25,202 nucleotides of DNA from an uncultured Acetatifactor sp. Lineage in GTDB: Bacteria; Bacillota; Clostridia; Lachnospirales; Lachnospiraceae. Every line of letters starts with the position of its first letter. Within the stretch, counting starts at the first letter, position 1. The DNA lies in NCBI RefSeq assembly GCF_910585425.1, contig NZ_CAJUCP010000041.1, positions 25,523 through 50,724 on the forward strand. The letters are read 5' to 3'. Both the position numbers and the translations under genes were made by a program. Shown here piece after piece: positions 1-7,918 of this stretch. A model generated the notes under the pieces. It was not told the origin of the DNA and did not search any database. It saw nothing but the letters and a program-made list of their open reading frames with translations.

Positions 1-193
1 GTCCGTAAATCCTCTGGGGTGCCAGGCGGGGCACTCGCTGTCTTAACAGTTCCGCGAATGCCCCGCCCACCACCCAGACTTGGGCAGAGGTTTTCCACCC
101 GCAGTAAAGATTGCGTCCGTAAATCCTCTGGGGTGCCAGGCGGGGCACTCGCTGTCTTAACAGTTCCGCAAATGCCCCGCCCTGCACCCAGAC
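1..193. repeat. Two tandem copies of a palindromic repeat, 114-bp period
   Basis: Positions 1-79 and 115-193 match at 76 of 79 bases. Each copy carries a perfect 9-bp inverted repeat, GGCGGGGCA at 25-33 and 139-147 and TGCCCCGCC at 59-67 and 173-181, so each could fold into a long hairpin. The inner TCGC/GCGA arms pair in copy 1; in copy 2 base 170 is A instead of G, which weakens one pair. A shorter echo (GCACTCGCTGT) recurs at 199-209. The array is cut by the window edge, so the copy number is unknown. It lies just beyond the 3' end of the ABC permease and could also act as a transcription stop, although no T-run follows the stems. Confidence 0.85.
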
Positions 194-240
194 ATAAGCA
201 CTCGCTGTTTTATATCTGCCAGTGACATTTCTTATCCGGA

Positions 241-1545
241 CTAACTCAGTCTTGAAAGAATCTCTCCGGGATTCAGCCCCATAATCCTCAGGCTGGAAAG
301 GGCAACGGACAGCAGCGCCACCCACACCCCGCACCCGGCAGCCGCCGCGAAGACGGCCATGGTGGAGGCGGCTCCCATCGTCTCAATCTCGCCCATGTCC
401 CCGTAAATAACCTGGCCTGTAAGCGGCCAGACCAAGAAGACGGCACAGGCAGACAGGACAAGCGCGGCAGCGGCGATATAGACGGCTTCCATAAGACGCT
501 GCAGGAGGATCTCGCCCTTTGAGATACCCATCGACAGCATAATGCCCAGCTCATGCTCACGGCTTTTCTGTAACAGGGCCTGTATCAGCGATAAGACCGC
601 TGTCCCGGCAATGACCATGACCAGCAGCAGCGTGCGGGCCAGCTCCCTCATGGCAAGCAGCGGCCCCGCCGCTTTCTCGTATTCCTCTACCCTGGCAGTC
701 AGCGCAAAACAGCCCCAGTCGATGCCCTCTATCCCTTTGATCCTCTCCATGATCTGATGCACCTGTGCCGGGTCGCCGATAAAGAAGTCCACATAGTCGG
801 CTCCCGCAGCTCCCGTCAGCGCCCTGCCGCTTGCCATGTCGATGAAAATCCTGTTTTCCAGCAGGTGGACGGGAGCGGCAACGTCTGTGTTCTGCTGGGC
901 TGCCTCCACCATAAACAGCCCCCTTATCTTCACGGCGACAGGCTGTCCGGCATGGCCTTCACGGGGAGACAGCCATATTTCGTCCCCCAAGTCCAGGCCG
1001 TTCTCTTCTGCCAGAGCCTGGCTGATCACGGCTCCGCCTCCATCGCCCCTGCCGGGTACTCCGCCGCCTGCCAGCCTCACCCGCCCTGTTTGAAACGCCG
1101 TGGAAAGCAATGGGGAAGTGTCCGCCTCCACCGACACCAAATGCGCTGCGATGGGATCGTCCTGATATATCCCGTTGTGATCGATTGGGCGCAGATCCTC
1201 CTGCAAGAGCATTTCCATTTTAACTACAGCATTGTAATCATTTATTCCCTCTCCGGCCCCAACCGCCTGAATCAGGGCCTCGTCGAGCGGCGCTCCGATA
1301 TAGGTTACATTGGTCTGCCCGTCAGCTTCGGTCATCATGACATTCTCCTGGTTCCCAATATCGGGGGCAATGCGAAAACCGCCGCCCAGGCTCTGTCTGG
1401 TCTGCCCTATCGCCAGGTCGGTGGCGCGATAGAGCAGCAGCCCCGCCATCACGAAGGAGAACAGCAGCAGCATGACGAGCAGCAAAAGGATGGATCTCCC
1501 CGCTTTGCGCCGGACATAGAGATACGCCCGCTGCCATATTTGCAT
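241..1545 (-). CDS. FtsX/MacB-type ABC transporter permease
   Basis: This is a 434-residue inner-membrane permease of the FtsX/MacB class. These proteins work with a separate ATPase to move lipids, peptides or lipoproteins, or to sense antibiotics. One transmembrane segment lies at about residues 18-39, then a large extracytoplasmic domain at about 40-300, then three C-terminal segments at about 303-325, 352-376 and 393-416. The FtsX signature REHELGIMLSMG follows the second segment, and the protein ends in the family-typical NPGEILSRLS. I chose the ATG at 1545 because GGAG sits 11 nt upstream and the residues before it in the longer frame look like leader DNA. No ATPase partner is visible in the window; it may lie past the left edge. 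The gene is downstream of a kinase/regulator pair but separated from it by a terminator, and phased sites precede it, so separate activation by the adjacent regulator is likely. Confidence 0.85.
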   Translation of the reverse strand: MQIWQRAYLYVRRKAGRSILLLLVMLLLFSFVMAGLLLYRATDLAIGQTRQSLGGGFRIAPDIGNQENVMMTEADGQTNVTYIGAPLDEALIQAVGAGEGINDYNAVVKMEMLLQEDLRPIDHNGIYQDDPIAAHLVSVEADTSPLLSTAFQTGRVRLAGGGVPGRGDGGGAVISQALAEENGLDLGDEIWLSPREGHAGQPVAVKIRGLFMVEAAQQNTDVAAPVHLLENRIFIDMASGRALTGAAGADYVDFFIGDPAQVHQIMERIKGIEGIDWGCFALTARVEEYEKAAGPLLAMRELARTLLLVMVIAGTAVLSLIQALLQKSREHELGIMLSMGISKGEILLQRLMEAVYIAAAALVLSACAVFLVWPLTGQVIYGDMGEIETMGAASTMAVFAAAAGCGVWVALLSVALSSLRIMGLNPGEILSRLS

Positions 1546-1596
1546 TGTGTATACAGCTCCTTTCCTGGTCTTATGACGCTTATAAAAATAGCACCT

Positions 1597-1639
1597 CTGT
1601 GTTTCACCAATATGGAGCCTGTATTTCACCAGTGTTTCA
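1597..1639 (-). promoter_or_regulatory. Candidate response-regulator binding sites upstream of the permease
   Basis: On the plus strand the 13-mers at 1597-1609 and 1619-1631 are 12/13 identical (CTGTRTTTCACCA) and exactly 22 bp apart. A third core, GTGTTTCA, lies at 1632-1639. The cores therefore start at 1599, 1621 and 1632, offsets of 22 and 11 bp, which put them on one DNA face. OmpR/PhoB-family regulators characteristically bind direct repeats with about 11-bp spacing. An AT-rich segment able to serve as a -10 (1579-1590 on the minus strand) lies just downstream. The repeats are seen; binding by the neighbouring regulator is inferred. Confidence 0.6.
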
Positions 1640-1642
1640 AAC

Positions 1643-1671
1643 AAAAAACTCCCCGCTTCAAAAGCAGGGAG
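1643..1671 (-). terminator. Rho-independent terminator after the histidine kinase
   Basis: On the minus strand the arms 1671-1662 and 1658-1649 form a 10-bp stem with one G-T wobble and a 3-nt loop. A run of six T (1648-1643) follows immediately. It begins 10 bases after the kinase stop codon and separates the two-component genes from the permease. Confidence 0.85.
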
Positions 1672-1680
1672 CCTGTGGCA

Positions 1681-3147
1681 TCATGGCTGGAAAAAGACGG
1701 TGAAACGCATACCTCTGTGTCCTTCTTTGTCCGTATCTCCAAAGGGCTCAAAGGAAAACCGACAGGGGAGCGCAGTCAGGACTTTTGCGGCGATATACAG
1801 TCCCAGGCCGTTCCCGCCCTCCGGATTTTCGCTGCCTTGGTTCCGGCTGCGGGAGAAGTCTGGCCGATAGAACGGCTCAAAAATATGCGTCAGCACACTC
1901 GCCTGAATGGGCTCGCATTCATTCTCGATGACCACAGCCCTGCCGCGGAAGCAGACATTCACCTTTCCGGAAGGCTTCGTGTACTTGACGGCGTTGGAAA
2001 GCACATTTGACAGGGCTTTCTCCATGGCATTTACGGGAAATCCGGCCGTGAAATCATGGGAGAAATCCGTGTCCACCTGAACGCCCTTTGCTTTGGCGAT
2101 CAGGAGATAGGGGGACAGCACTTTTTCCATAAAGCCCCCCATCGGCACTTCTTCCACTGCTTCCTGAGAAAAGCCCGGCCTGGAGGCGTCCAGTATCTCC
2201 TGTATCATCACGCCGAACCTTCCTGCCATGTCCCGGCATACCGGCAGATAGGTCTCCCAGTCCCGATACCGGCCGACGCCCATGATCATGTTGTCCAGCA
2301 TGCCCTGCAGCGCTGTGACGGGCGTCTTCAGTTCATGGGACGCTGCCCGCAGGAAATCCACCTTTGCCGCCTCCGCCTGGCTGACCCGGGCATTTTCCCT
2401 CTGCAGGTCGTCTATGGTGGCAAGCAGGCTTTGGTAAAGAGCGTTGACATTCTCTGAGAGCATCCCGATTTCATCCCGGGTCTCCACACGGCATGCCGCC
2501 TGTGGGTCGAGCTCCTTCATCCGGGCTGTCACAGCCGAGATCTCGGATAAGGGCTTTGCTATCTTCCCGGAGTACAGCAGGGCGAAGACCACCGCCAGCA
2601 GCAGGGACAGCGCCAGGGTGAACGGCAGAAAAACAAGGACCGCTTCCTTGGCTTCGCTGACCGGCTGGAGGGTGGACAGCAGGACCAGATAACAGGGCGT
2701 TCCCTCCGCCGTATCGAAATGGGTCCCGGAACATAACTGCGCATTTGTCCTGGTGTAAAAGTCATTCCGAAAGCAGGAGCGGTCAATGTCCGGACCGTCA
2801 TTCGGAAGGCTCCAGTACGAGTTCACGGTCTCCTGAAAAGAATGACCGCCATCGGCCGGAGACCCGCCCTCCGCCATGTGATTATACATCTCTCCGTCAT
2901 AATACAGGAAAACACCCATCTGATATTGGAGCGCATACCTGGACACCATGTCCGCAACGCTGTCCGGGGAAGCGTCCTTCAGCGCCCTGATAAGCTGCTC
3001 TTGCGCATCCTGGAATCCGGCCTCCTTCCGGGCGGTGTAGACGATGGGCATCATGAAATAGAACAGGGCGTGGCTGATCAGCGAGATAGCCGCCATCAGC
3101 GAAAAAACATATAGAAATGTCTTGGGAAACAGCTTCAGCCGCTTCAT
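1681..3147 (-). CDS. Sensor histidine kinase (HAMP, HisKA, HATPase)
   Basis: This is a membrane sensor kinase of 488 residues that should autophosphorylate on His and pass the phosphate to the regulator encoded just upstream. Transmembrane segments at about 9-31 and 167-192 flank an extracellular sensor of roughly 135 residues. A HAMP linker (about 193-245) follows, then the H-box ASHELKTPV with the phospho-acceptor His near 271, the N-box LSNVLSNAVKYT, and the ATP-lid motif GGNGLGLYIA near 445-454. The usual DxGxG box is replaced by ENECEPI, a form seen in VanS-like kinases of Clostridia. I chose the ATG at 3147 because it makes an ATGA overlap with the regulator stop and has GAGG 7 nt upstream; the ATG at 3153 has GAGG only 1 nt away. 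The input signal is unknown; with a MacB-like permease next door, envelope stress or antimicrobial peptides are plausible. Confidence 0.93.
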   Translation of the reverse strand: MKRLKLFPKTFLYVFSLMAAISLISHALFYFMMPIVYTARKEAGFQDAQEQLIRALKDASPDSVADMVSRYALQYQMGVFLYYDGEMYNHMAEGGSPADGGHSFQETVNSYWSLPNDGPDIDRSCFRNDFYTRTNAQLCSGTHFDTAEGTPCYLVLLSTLQPVSEAKEAVLVFLPFTLALSLLLAVVFALLYSGKIAKPLSEISAVTARMKELDPQAACRVETRDEIGMLSENVNALYQSLLATIDDLQRENARVSQAEAAKVDFLRAASHELKTPVTALQGMLDNMIMGVGRYRDWETYLPVCRDMAGRFGVMIQEILDASRPGFSQEAVEEVPMGGFMEKVLSPYLLIAKAKGVQVDTDFSHDFTAGFPVNAMEKALSNVLSNAVKYTKPSGKVNVCFRGRAVVIENECEPIQASVLTHIFEPFYRPDFSRSRNQGSENPEGGNGLGLYIAAKVLTALPCRFSFEPFGDTDKEGHRGMRFTVFFQP

Positions 3148-3809
3148 GGCCATACCTCAAAACGATAGCCCACGCCTTTTACGGTGGCGATGCAGTCCAG
3201 ATCCAGTTTCTGGCGTATCCTCCGGATATAGGTGTCGATCGTCCGGTCATAAAGCGGTGCGTCCATCCCCCATACGCCGTCAATCAGTTTTTCCCTTGTC
3301 ATCACCCGCCCCGCATTTTCTATCAGGAGCTTCAGCAACTGTATCTCCTTGGGGGCCAGCTCTACAGGTTCGCCGCCCTTTTCCGCCAGATAGCCGTTAA
3401 AATCCACGGAGATGTTCCCGCGTCTCCAGATATCCTTTTCCTCCATCTTCCCGGCGCGGCGCAGCAGGGCCAGGACGCGCTTCCCCAGCAGGATGATGGA
3501 AAAAGGCTTAGTGATGTAGTCGTCAGCCAGACAGTCGAAGCTGGCAATCTGGGTCCTCTCGTCGCTCAATGCGGTCAGCATCAGAACGGGGACGCTGCTG
3601 GTCTTTCGGATTTCCTTCAGGACTTGAATGCCGTCCACATTGGGAAGCATGATATCCAGAACGATCAGTTCCATGGGGTTCTGCTGAAAAAGGCGCAGCG
3701 CTTTCAGCCCGTCGCAGGCTGAAAATACCGTGTGGCCCGCATCGGTCAGATAGTCGCTGACCAGATCGTTCGTCGTCACATCGTCCTCCACAACCAATAT
3801 CCTTGCCAT
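3144..3809 (-). CDS. OmpR/PhoB-family response regulator
   Basis: This is a 221-residue DNA-binding response regulator. The receiver domain spans about 1-115, with the acidic pocket at Asp9/Asp10, phospho-acceptor Asp52 in VLDIMLP, Thr79, and Lys101 in the TKPF motif. The C-terminal winged helix (about 125-219) has the recognition-helix pattern DRTIDTYIRRIRQKL and the closing GVGYRF hairpin. The ATG at 3809 follows AGGAGG with good spacing. The gene overlaps the kinase start by 4 bp, so the pair is translationally coupled. Only 33 bases, with no terminator, separate it from the DprA-like gene upstream, so read-through from the recQ promoter is possible. Its likely targets are the phased repeats before the permease. 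Confidence 0.94.
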   Translation of the reverse strand: MARILVVEDDVTTNDLVSDYLTDAGHTVFSACDGLKALRLFQQNPMELIVLDIMLPNVDGIQVLKEIRKTSSVPVLMLTALSDERTQIASFDCLADDYITKPFSIILLGKRVLALLRRAGKMEEKDIWRRGNISVDFNGYLAEKGGEPVELAPKEIQLLKLLIENAGRVMTREKLIDGVWGMDAPLYDRTIDTYIRRIRQKLDLDCIATVKGVGYRFEVWP

Positions 3810-3842
3810 ATCGCCCCACCTCCTGTCATTCCTGTTTTGCCT

Positions 3843-5069
3843 CTACTGCTTTACATAAAGCCCTTTCACACATTTCAGGCGGGAATCCTGGCATAACCGT
3901 TTCAGCCAGGTGTTCATCTGTCCTTTCGCCACATGGAACGCCTCTGCTGCCTCGTCCCCGGTCATCCCCTCCCCGATATACTCCAGCACATAGGGGACAA
4001 TGACATGGTACAGGTCTGGTTCCGGCGCTGCCTGACGGGCTTCCTCCATCTCGGCATCCGGCTCCGGCCCAGTCCCACTGGCCTCCTCCGCTTTTGTCTC
4101 TCCTATCTCTCTGGCAAAAGAGAACAAATCCACCTGCTGGAATTTCTCCTCCTTCTTGGTCAGCAGTTCAAAAAGAGGCGCCCCCGACAGCTCATAGGGA
4201 ATGGCACCCTTTTCAATCAGCCTGTCGTTCCCCTCATACTCCCTGTGGTTCCACACTAAAACCCTGGTCCATTCATTTTTCATGGCCTCTGTGGCTCCGG
4301 CCCATGTGCCTCCCTTCTTATAATCGGAGGCGACTACGAAGGTCCCATAGGAAGAAGTATAGATATACTTATTCCGGTTCATGGCCCTGGCTGCCGAAAA
4401 TCCCGCATCCGGCTTTACGTCGGACAGCAGGAGGCACTTTTTGCCGATAATCGCATCCAGGATGTCCTTTTTGCTGATTTTGGACAGCATGGATTCCGCC
4501 ACGAAGGAGACCGCCGCGCTGCCGGATTCCACCGCAGCCCTCTCCGCGACCCCGTCAACCCCCTTGGCGCCTCCCGAATACACGACAAGCCTCTCTGCCG
4601 CCGCCTTCTCCACCAGCTTCTGCGTGAACCGGATTCCCGCCTCGTCCACGTTTCTGGAACCGGCTACGCCGATTCCTATCTTCTTCGCCAGTCCGATATC
4701 GCCGCAGTAAAAGAGCACGGGCGGCGTTTTCTTTTTCAGCTTACGCTTCATCAGCACCGGGTAGTCCCTGTCGAACTGAGTGACGATGCCGATTCCTTTT
4801 CCCTCCAGGTCGTTCAATTTGAATGCCAGCGTTCCGCCCCGGGACAGCAGCCGTTTGATTCGCTCCATATACTCCTGACCATACCCGTTTTCCCGCAGAA
4901 AGCTCTGATTCTGCTCCATGACCACGCTGGGCTGCTGTCCCTGCTGCCCCACTCTGTCCAGCAGCTCATTCCATTCTGTCAGGGTCAGTGGCTTGAAAGG
5001 GGCGTCATTGTCTATCCCAAGGTACGAGCATAACAAGATGGCGCTCATTGCATTGTCCGAAAATTTCAT
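3843..5069 (-). CDS. DprA/Smf-like DNA-processing protein, partner of the helicase
   Basis: This 408-residue protein has a DprA/Smf Rossmann-like core at about 90-305. Signature elements are GVAGSRN (134-140), YSGGAKGVDGVAERAA (164-179) and GGTWAGATEAM (253-263). A charged linker (about 306-350) and a small C-terminal winged-helix-like segment (about 355-405) follow. Classical DprA loads RecA on incoming single-stranded DNA; DprA-like proteins also occur as the regulatory or antitoxin half of ShosTA-type defence pairs with a PRTase. The ATG at 5069 directly abuts the stop of the helicase-PRTase gene (TAGATG), which implies translational coupling and a shared function. An additional N-terminal segment (1-90) is not part of the core. 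That this is an accessory DprA paralogue, not the housekeeping one, is inferred from the fused-helicase neighbour. Confidence 0.85.
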   Translation of the reverse strand: MKFSDNAMSAILLCSYLGIDNDAPFKPLTLTEWNELLDRVGQQGQQPSVVMEQNQSFLRENGYGQEYMERIKRLLSRGGTLAFKLNDLEGKGIGIVTQFDRDYPVLMKRKLKKKTPPVLFYCGDIGLAKKIGIGVAGSRNVDEAGIRFTQKLVEKAAAERLVVYSGGAKGVDGVAERAAVESGSAAVSFVAESMLSKISKKDILDAIIGKKCLLLSDVKPDAGFSAARAMNRNKYIYTSSYGTFVVASDYKKGGTWAGATEAMKNEWTRVLVWNHREYEGNDRLIEKGAIPYELSGAPLFELLTKKEEKFQQVDLFSFAREIGETKAEEASGTGPEPDAEMEEARQAAPEPDLYHVIVPYVLEYIGEGMTGDEAAEAFHVAKGQMNTWLKRLCQDSRLKCVKGLYVKQ

Positions 5070-7142
5070 CTATCTGTCCCCCACTCTCCCGGCGCTGTTG
5101 GCCAGCGCAAAAGGAAACACCTTTCCGCTCCCCTGCCTTCTCAGCTTATATCCGCAAACTGTAAATGTCCATTTGGAATCCACCATATCGTCCACCAGCA
5201 GGACATTTCCCTCGGGAACGTGCTTTATCCCAAAGGAAGCCTCCGCGTTCCGATGCTGGCGGAAGCTGGTGTTCAGCTCCTTCTGGCATATGGTGTCCTC
5301 CACCTTCTCGATTGTCTCCGTATAAGGAAGCTGTAGGCGCTCCGCCAGCCTCTTTGCAAACCCCGGCACAAGCTCCGGCCGACGAAGGGACGGGACCGCC
5401 GTCACCCATTTGATTTCATTTTCCTCCACGAAGTCCGCCAGCAGCTCCGCAGAAGCCTCCACCAGCCTGTCGTCAAAATAATTGTCCCCATACTTCCCCT
5501 GAATGATCAGCTCGCCCCATCCTGCACTTCCATAGTTGCTCAGCACCCTACCCTCCTCGCAGCTAAATTCCGGTTGAATCCGGTTGCGCTCATCCACATA
5601 TACTCCCAGCGGCCAGTATCTGCGTGGCTGAATCACATTATAGTCCTGCCTGACGAATCTCTGCGCCCTCATAAGGGTATCCGGTTCCACAAAATCCGAA
5701 ATAATCTGTCTGTCCAAGCAGTTCGCGCATCTGCCGCAGCCACAGGCATGGGAATCATCCAGGGTTTCCGCGATGTATTCCATGTAGCACTTTTTTGTAT
5801 TCGCAAAATCATTTACCTGGCACAGCTCGTTCCTTCTGATCTCCGTAATCTTCCTGCTCTTCTCCATATCCGGTTTCCATGGGCGGGCGGTGGGGCGAAA
5901 ACAGGAGCCTTCTTTATAGATAGCTTTCTCAACTGTCAGATATTTGATGCAGGCTTTTATCTTTGTCGGCTTCATATTGATCAGCCGCTCCAAATCCGCC
6001 TGTCTCAGGCCGGAATCCGGGTTTTCCCGAACCGCTTTCATGATTTCCACCATAAGGTCTTCTGTGGGGAAAGCGGTGTCAATGAAATAATTGTTGATTC
6101 TGTCGTCCTCTTCCCCCTGCATCAGGACGGCAATCGCCCTGTCGATTCCCCGGCCCGCCCTGCCAATCTGCTGGTAATAGGCTACCAGGTTGCCCGGCTT
6201 CTGGAAATGAATCACGAAACCGATATCAGGCTTGTCAAAGCCCATTCCGAAAGCCACCGTGGCCACCAGCACCTTAATCCGGTTCTCCAGAAAGTCGCTG
6301 ACAATCTCTGCTTTTTTCTCCGTTCCGTCCGCCTCTATATCCGCGTAATAGCATTTGCTGGCAATCCGGTTCGCCTGGAGCCACTTATGTACCAACTGGC
6401 AGTCGCTGACGGTCAGGCAGTAGATCAGCCCTGTCCCCGGCAGCTCCTCCATATGATCCGCAATCCAGGCCAGGCGCTCTTCCTTGGTCTTCGGCTTGAC
6501 TACCTGAATCTCCAGGGACTCCCGCATGAGACTTCCCCGGCTGACCGTCAGGTCCTCCCCAAGCTGCCTCCGGATGTCCTCCACGACCCTGTCGTTTGCC
6601 GTAGCCGTAGTGGCCAAAACCGGAATATAGGAAGGAAGCGTCTGGATAATGTCAACAATCCGCCTGTAGTCCGGCCTGAAGTCATGCCCCCAGTCGGAGA
6701 TGCAATGGGCTTCGTCCACTACGAACAGGCCTATCTGCAGGGAGCCCTCCGCAAGCAGCCCCCTGAATCCATCGTTCGCCAACCTTTCCGGAGAAATAAT
6801 CAGCGCATCTATACAGCCGTTTTTCAGCTCTTCATGAATCGCTTCCCAGTCGTCTGTATTTTCGGAATTGATGGTCTCCACATGAAGCCCCAGCTTATCC
6901 GCAGCGGCAATCTGGTTATTCATGAGGGCCAGCAGCGGACTGATGATCAGGGTGATTCCCTGGCTGCGTTTCCTGATTATCTTGGTGGCAAGGAAATAGA
7001 CCAGGCTCTTTCCCCATCCGGTTTTCTGGACCACCAGCATCCTTTTGCCATCCAGCACTCCCTGGACTGCTTCCCTCTGTCCGTCTCTGAATTCCGCCGC
7101 CTCTCCATAAGCGGCCTTTAACTCCTGTAATAATTTTTCCAT
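5070..7142 (-). CDS. RecQ-family helicase fused to a phosphoribosyltransferase domain
   Basis: This 690-residue protein begins as a RecQ-type 3'-5' DNA helicase. Motif 0 is FRDGQREAV (18-26). The Walker A is QKTGWGKS (39-46), where RecQ normally has TGGGKS. Walker B is DEAH (143-146), and motif VI is QQIGRAGRG (324-332). A Cys cluster (452, 467, 469, 472, 475) matches the RecQ zinc-binding region. There is no HRDC domain. Instead the last ~190 residues end in a PRPP-loop signature, VLLVDDMVDSKWTFT (647-661), typical of ComF-like type I phosphoribosyltransferases. The start has a purine-rich GGAAAGG upstream, and a promoter is seen at 7215-7243. The gene abuts the DprA-like gene with no spacing. 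Helicase and PRTase identity are read from motifs; a role in phage defence or foreign-DNA processing is inference from the PRTase + DprA pairing. Confidence 0.9.
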   Translation of the reverse strand: MEKLLQELKAAYGEAAEFRDGQREAVQGVLDGKRMLVVQKTGWGKSLVYFLATKIIRKRSQGITLIISPLLALMNNQIAAADKLGLHVETINSENTDDWEAIHEELKNGCIDALIISPERLANDGFRGLLAEGSLQIGLFVVDEAHCISDWGHDFRPDYRRIVDIIQTLPSYIPVLATTATANDRVVEDIRRQLGEDLTVSRGSLMRESLEIQVVKPKTKEERLAWIADHMEELPGTGLIYCLTVSDCQLVHKWLQANRIASKCYYADIEADGTEKKAEIVSDFLENRIKVLVATVAFGMGFDKPDIGFVIHFQKPGNLVAYYQQIGRAGRGIDRAIAVLMQGEEDDRINNYFIDTAFPTEDLMVEIMKAVRENPDSGLRQADLERLINMKPTKIKACIKYLTVEKAIYKEGSCFRPTARPWKPDMEKSRKITEIRRNELCQVNDFANTKKCYMEYIAETLDDSHACGCGRCANCLDRQIISDFVEPDTLMRAQRFVRQDYNVIQPRRYWPLGVYVDERNRIQPEFSCEEGRVLSNYGSAGWGELIIQGKYGDNYFDDRLVEASAELLADFVEENEIKWVTAVPSLRRPELVPGFAKRLAERLQLPYTETIEKVEDTICQKELNTSFRQHRNAEASFGIKHVPEGNVLLVDDMVDSKWTFTVCGYKLRRQGSGKVFPFALANSAGRVGDR

Positions 7143-7214
7143 ATTGGTTTAGCGCCTTTCCATCCCTTCCGTTTTATCAAGCCTTTCGCTGTTCCCCCCA
7201 AGCGACTTATATTT

Positions 7215-7243
7215 ATTATACTCCCAGCGGCGCTATTTCACAA
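7215..7243 (-). promoter_or_regulatory. Sigma-A promoter for the recQ-PRTase/dprA operon
   Basis: On the minus strand, -35 TTGTGA (7243-7238), a 17-bp spacer and a perfect -10 TATAAT (7220-7215) lie about 66 nt upstream of the helicase start codon. The -35 matches 4 of 6 consensus bases. Confidence 0.7.
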
Positions 7244-7263
7244 ACAGATATTTCAAAAGGTTC

Positions 7264-7896
7264 TTAAATATAAGCCGAAATATCCGTTATGAACGCATAG
7301 GGCTCCGCCCACATCTTCAGCAGGGCAGCCGCGAAAAGCGCCCGGGCGTCGATCAGGTACGCGTTGGCCGCCAGGAGCTTCCCCCTGCGGATGTCCGGCT
7401 CCTCCAGTATCTCTTCGATGCGCTGGAACTCCGAGCCCCAGCCGTAGCCGTCATTCGCCACATACTGCCTGGCCTGGCCGTCTACCGTAAAGACCGGGGA
7501 GGGCGTCTGGCGGATGTAGGGCGGCTTCAGGATGGTCTCAATTCCGTGCATAAATGTACAGGATTGCAGGATATCCCCGATGAAGAACAGCTTTCCCCCA
7601 AAGAGCGGAAGCAGCATGAAGGGAGAGTGGGGCCCTACGGCGGTGTCGTCCATGGAATGGCCCACGGTCAGCCTGTGCGCCATCTTCCCTTTGGCGCACA
7701 CGGAGTGGGTGGGGTGGACGCTGCGCTCCACGCCGGGCCTGTGCAGGAATGTCCTGGGCAGCAGCCCGATGCAGGGCTCCGTGGCGGCGCTGTCGAACAC
7801 AGGCTGTTCGGCCGTCACGTTCTCATAGGTCAGGGCAGGCATCCTTGCGGAAACGCCCAGCATCTCGCTCACCTGGCCGATCGTCATCAAAGCCAT
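7264..7896 (-). pseudogene. MerR N-terminus fused to a truncated aminoglycoside N(3)-acetyltransferase
   Basis: The 210-residue frame starts with about 18 residues of a MerR-family helix-turn-helix (MTIGQVSEMLGVSARM). It then switches at once to AAC(3)-family sequence: PALTYENVT, the conserved HPTHSV (61-66), DDTAVGPHSPF, and a normal AAC(3) C-terminus. Intact AAC(3) enzymes are about 260-270 residues, so roughly the first 70, including part of the acetyl-CoA site, are missing, and the MerR protein lacks everything after its first helices. The frame is open across the junction. The ATG at 7896 follows GGGGAGG with good spacing, so the chimera can be translated. Residual acetyltransferase activity is unlikely. 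The fusion suggests a deletion between a merR gene and an aac(3) gene at the shared 'ARMP/LMPAL' region; this origin is inferred. Confidence 0.75.
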
Positions 7897-7918
7897 CCGG
7901 TTACCTCCCCGTATGTAT

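Noticed and set aside
1..193. CRISPR array
   Set aside because: There are only two copies, the unit is about 79 bp, and the 35-base gap between them is not spacer-like.
757..2010. Long plus-strand open frame (417 codons)
   Set aside because: It is antisense to the permease and kinase, has low-complexity His/Pro/Arg-rich translation and no family motif; the minus-strand genes are clear.
5574..7121. Plus-strand open frame of 515 codons
   Set aside because: It lies antisense to the helicase gene, whose motifs are unmistakable. The translation shows no domain.
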